A stretch of 7,043 nucleotides of DNA from Mycolicibacterium malmesburyense. Lineage in GTDB: Bacteria; Actinomycetota; Actinomycetes; Mycobacteriales; Mycobacteriaceae. The stretch is from NCBI RefSeq assembly GCF_001050015.1, contig NZ_CVTB01000020.1:1-7043 (forward strand), given 5' to 3'. This document shows, in pieces, positions 6,680 through 7,043 of the stretch. The notes beneath the pieces were generated by a model that had not been told where the DNA came from, ran no database searches, and worked only from the letters and a program-made list of their open reading frames with translations. Every line of letters begins with the position of its first letter. The first letter of the stretch is position 1. The position numbers were made by a program, and so were the translations under genes.

Positions 6680-7035
6680 TGGCTGACAGAAGCGTCGCGG
6701 CCGGGGACGCCCACGATCACGGCGGCGCACCCTATCCCGACGTGCCGGCCCGCGACGTGCTGGACACCTCCGGTGACCTGCTGCGCGCGTTGGCCGCCCC
6801 GGTGCGGATCGCGATCGTGCTGCAGTTGCGCGAGTCGGCGCGCTGCGTGCACGAGCTCGTCGACGCGCTCGCGGTGCCCCAGCCGCTGGTCAGCCAGCAC
6901 CTGCGGATCCTGAAGGCGGCGGGGGTCGTGGCCGGCGAACGGTCCGGCCGCGAAGTGATGTACCGCCTGGTCGATCATCACCTCGCCGACATCGTCGTGG
7001 CGGCGGTGACGCACGCGGCCGAGGCGGGCCAGTGA
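6661..7035 (+). CDS. smtB: Zinc-responsive ArsR/SmtB-family transcriptional repressor
   Basis: A dimeric winged-helix repressor that releases DNA when zinc binds; in mycobacteria it controls its own operon and zinc export. In the 124-aa reading, the recognition helix is QPLVSQHLRILKAAGVV (74-90), followed by a wing with GERSGREVMYRL. The C-terminal alpha5 metal site is intact: D105-x-H107-x10-H118-x2-E121, the same spacing as D104/H106/H117/E120 of cyanobacterial SmtB. C62 and H64/E65 (RCVHEL) plus H18 and H20 in the N-terminal arm could form a second, alpha3N-type site. I chose ATG 6661 because the promoter predicts transcription starting there. ATG 6679 (118 aa) is the alternative if the 6659-6679 palindrome is untranslated; neither has a Shine-Dalgarno site. 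An upstream extension to 6625 would run through the promoter. It is divergent from glyS and overlaps zur by 4 bp. Confidence 0.93.
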   Translation: MKIVSTMADRSVAAGDAHDHGGAPYPDVPARDVLDTSGDLLRALAAPVRIAIVLQLRESARCVHELVDALAVPQPLVSQHLRILKAAGVVAGERSGREVMYRLVDHHLADIVVAAVTHAAEAGQ

Positions 7036-7043
7036 ACACGACC
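7032..7043 (+). CDS. zur: Probable zinc uptake regulator Zur/FurB (first four codons only)
   Basis: A GTG at 7032-7034 overlaps the smtB TGA (7033-7035) in a GTGA arrangement, with a Shine-Dalgarno-like GAGG at 7021-7024, seven bases upstream. Only V-N-T-T can be read before the window ends, so the protein itself cannot be recognised. The assignment rests on the conserved mycobacterial smtB-zur (Rv2358-furB) operon, in which a Fur-family zinc-dependent repressor of zinc uptake genes follows smtB. The overlap suggests translational coupling of the two zinc regulators. Confidence 0.5.

Noticed and set aside
1..7043. tRNA, rRNA, CRISPR, insertion sequence or prophage
   Set aside because: No cloverleaf, spaced direct repeats, terminal inverted repeats, transposase or integrase motifs were seen. 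The window is ordinary chromosomal core.

Overview
The window is high-GC actinobacterial DNA, almost certainly from a Mycobacterium or Mycolicibacterium. The gene order dnaG, dgt, TPM-domain membrane protein, glyS, smtB, zur matches the M. tuberculosis block Rv2343c-Rv2345 plus Rv2357c-Rv2359. Protein motifs, the use of GTG starts and the lack of clear Shine-Dalgarno sites at several genes fit the same assignment. In M. tuberculosis the two halves are separated by the plcABC/esxO-esxP/PPE38-40/IS6110 locus. Here the TPM gene and glyS meet directly, with only 95 bp between their stop codons. This suggests an environmental or rapid-growing species, but it is not proof.

Layout: bases 1-1744 (minus) hold the first 581 codons of DNA primase DnaG; its C-terminus lies outside the window. 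Upstream in the same direction, 31 bp away, is dgt, an HD-domain dNTP triphosphohydrolase (1776-3032). A short divergent gap leads into a plus-strand gene (3092-5101) for a secreted-type TPM-domain protein with one membrane span, a roughly 400-residue helical cytoplasmic region and a glycine-rich tail. A convergent gap (5102-5196) with two short hairpins separates it from glyS (5197-6591, minus), a class II glycyl-tRNA synthetase carrying a CxxC/CxxC zinc-ribbon-like insertion. A 69-bp divergent promoter region follows, then smtB (6661-7035, plus), an ArsR/SmtB zinc-sensing repressor. The first codons of what should be zur (furB) overlap the smtB stop by 4 bp and run off the end.

Functionally there are two modules. 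dnaG-dgt links primer synthesis with control of the dNTP pool. smtB-zur pairs the two mycobacterial zinc regulators. The smtB promoter is unusually readable: a TTGACA / TATTGT promoter, a perfect ACATGC-N8-GCATGT inverted repeat between the two hexamers, a likely leaderless ATG, and a second Fur/Zur-box-like palindrome at the transcription and translation start.

I found no mobile element, CRISPR, tRNA or rRNA, and no wholly new system. The most promising items are the double palindrome at smtB, the zinc-ribbon GlyRS next to zinc regulators, and the TPM/helical-repeat membrane protein of unknown function.
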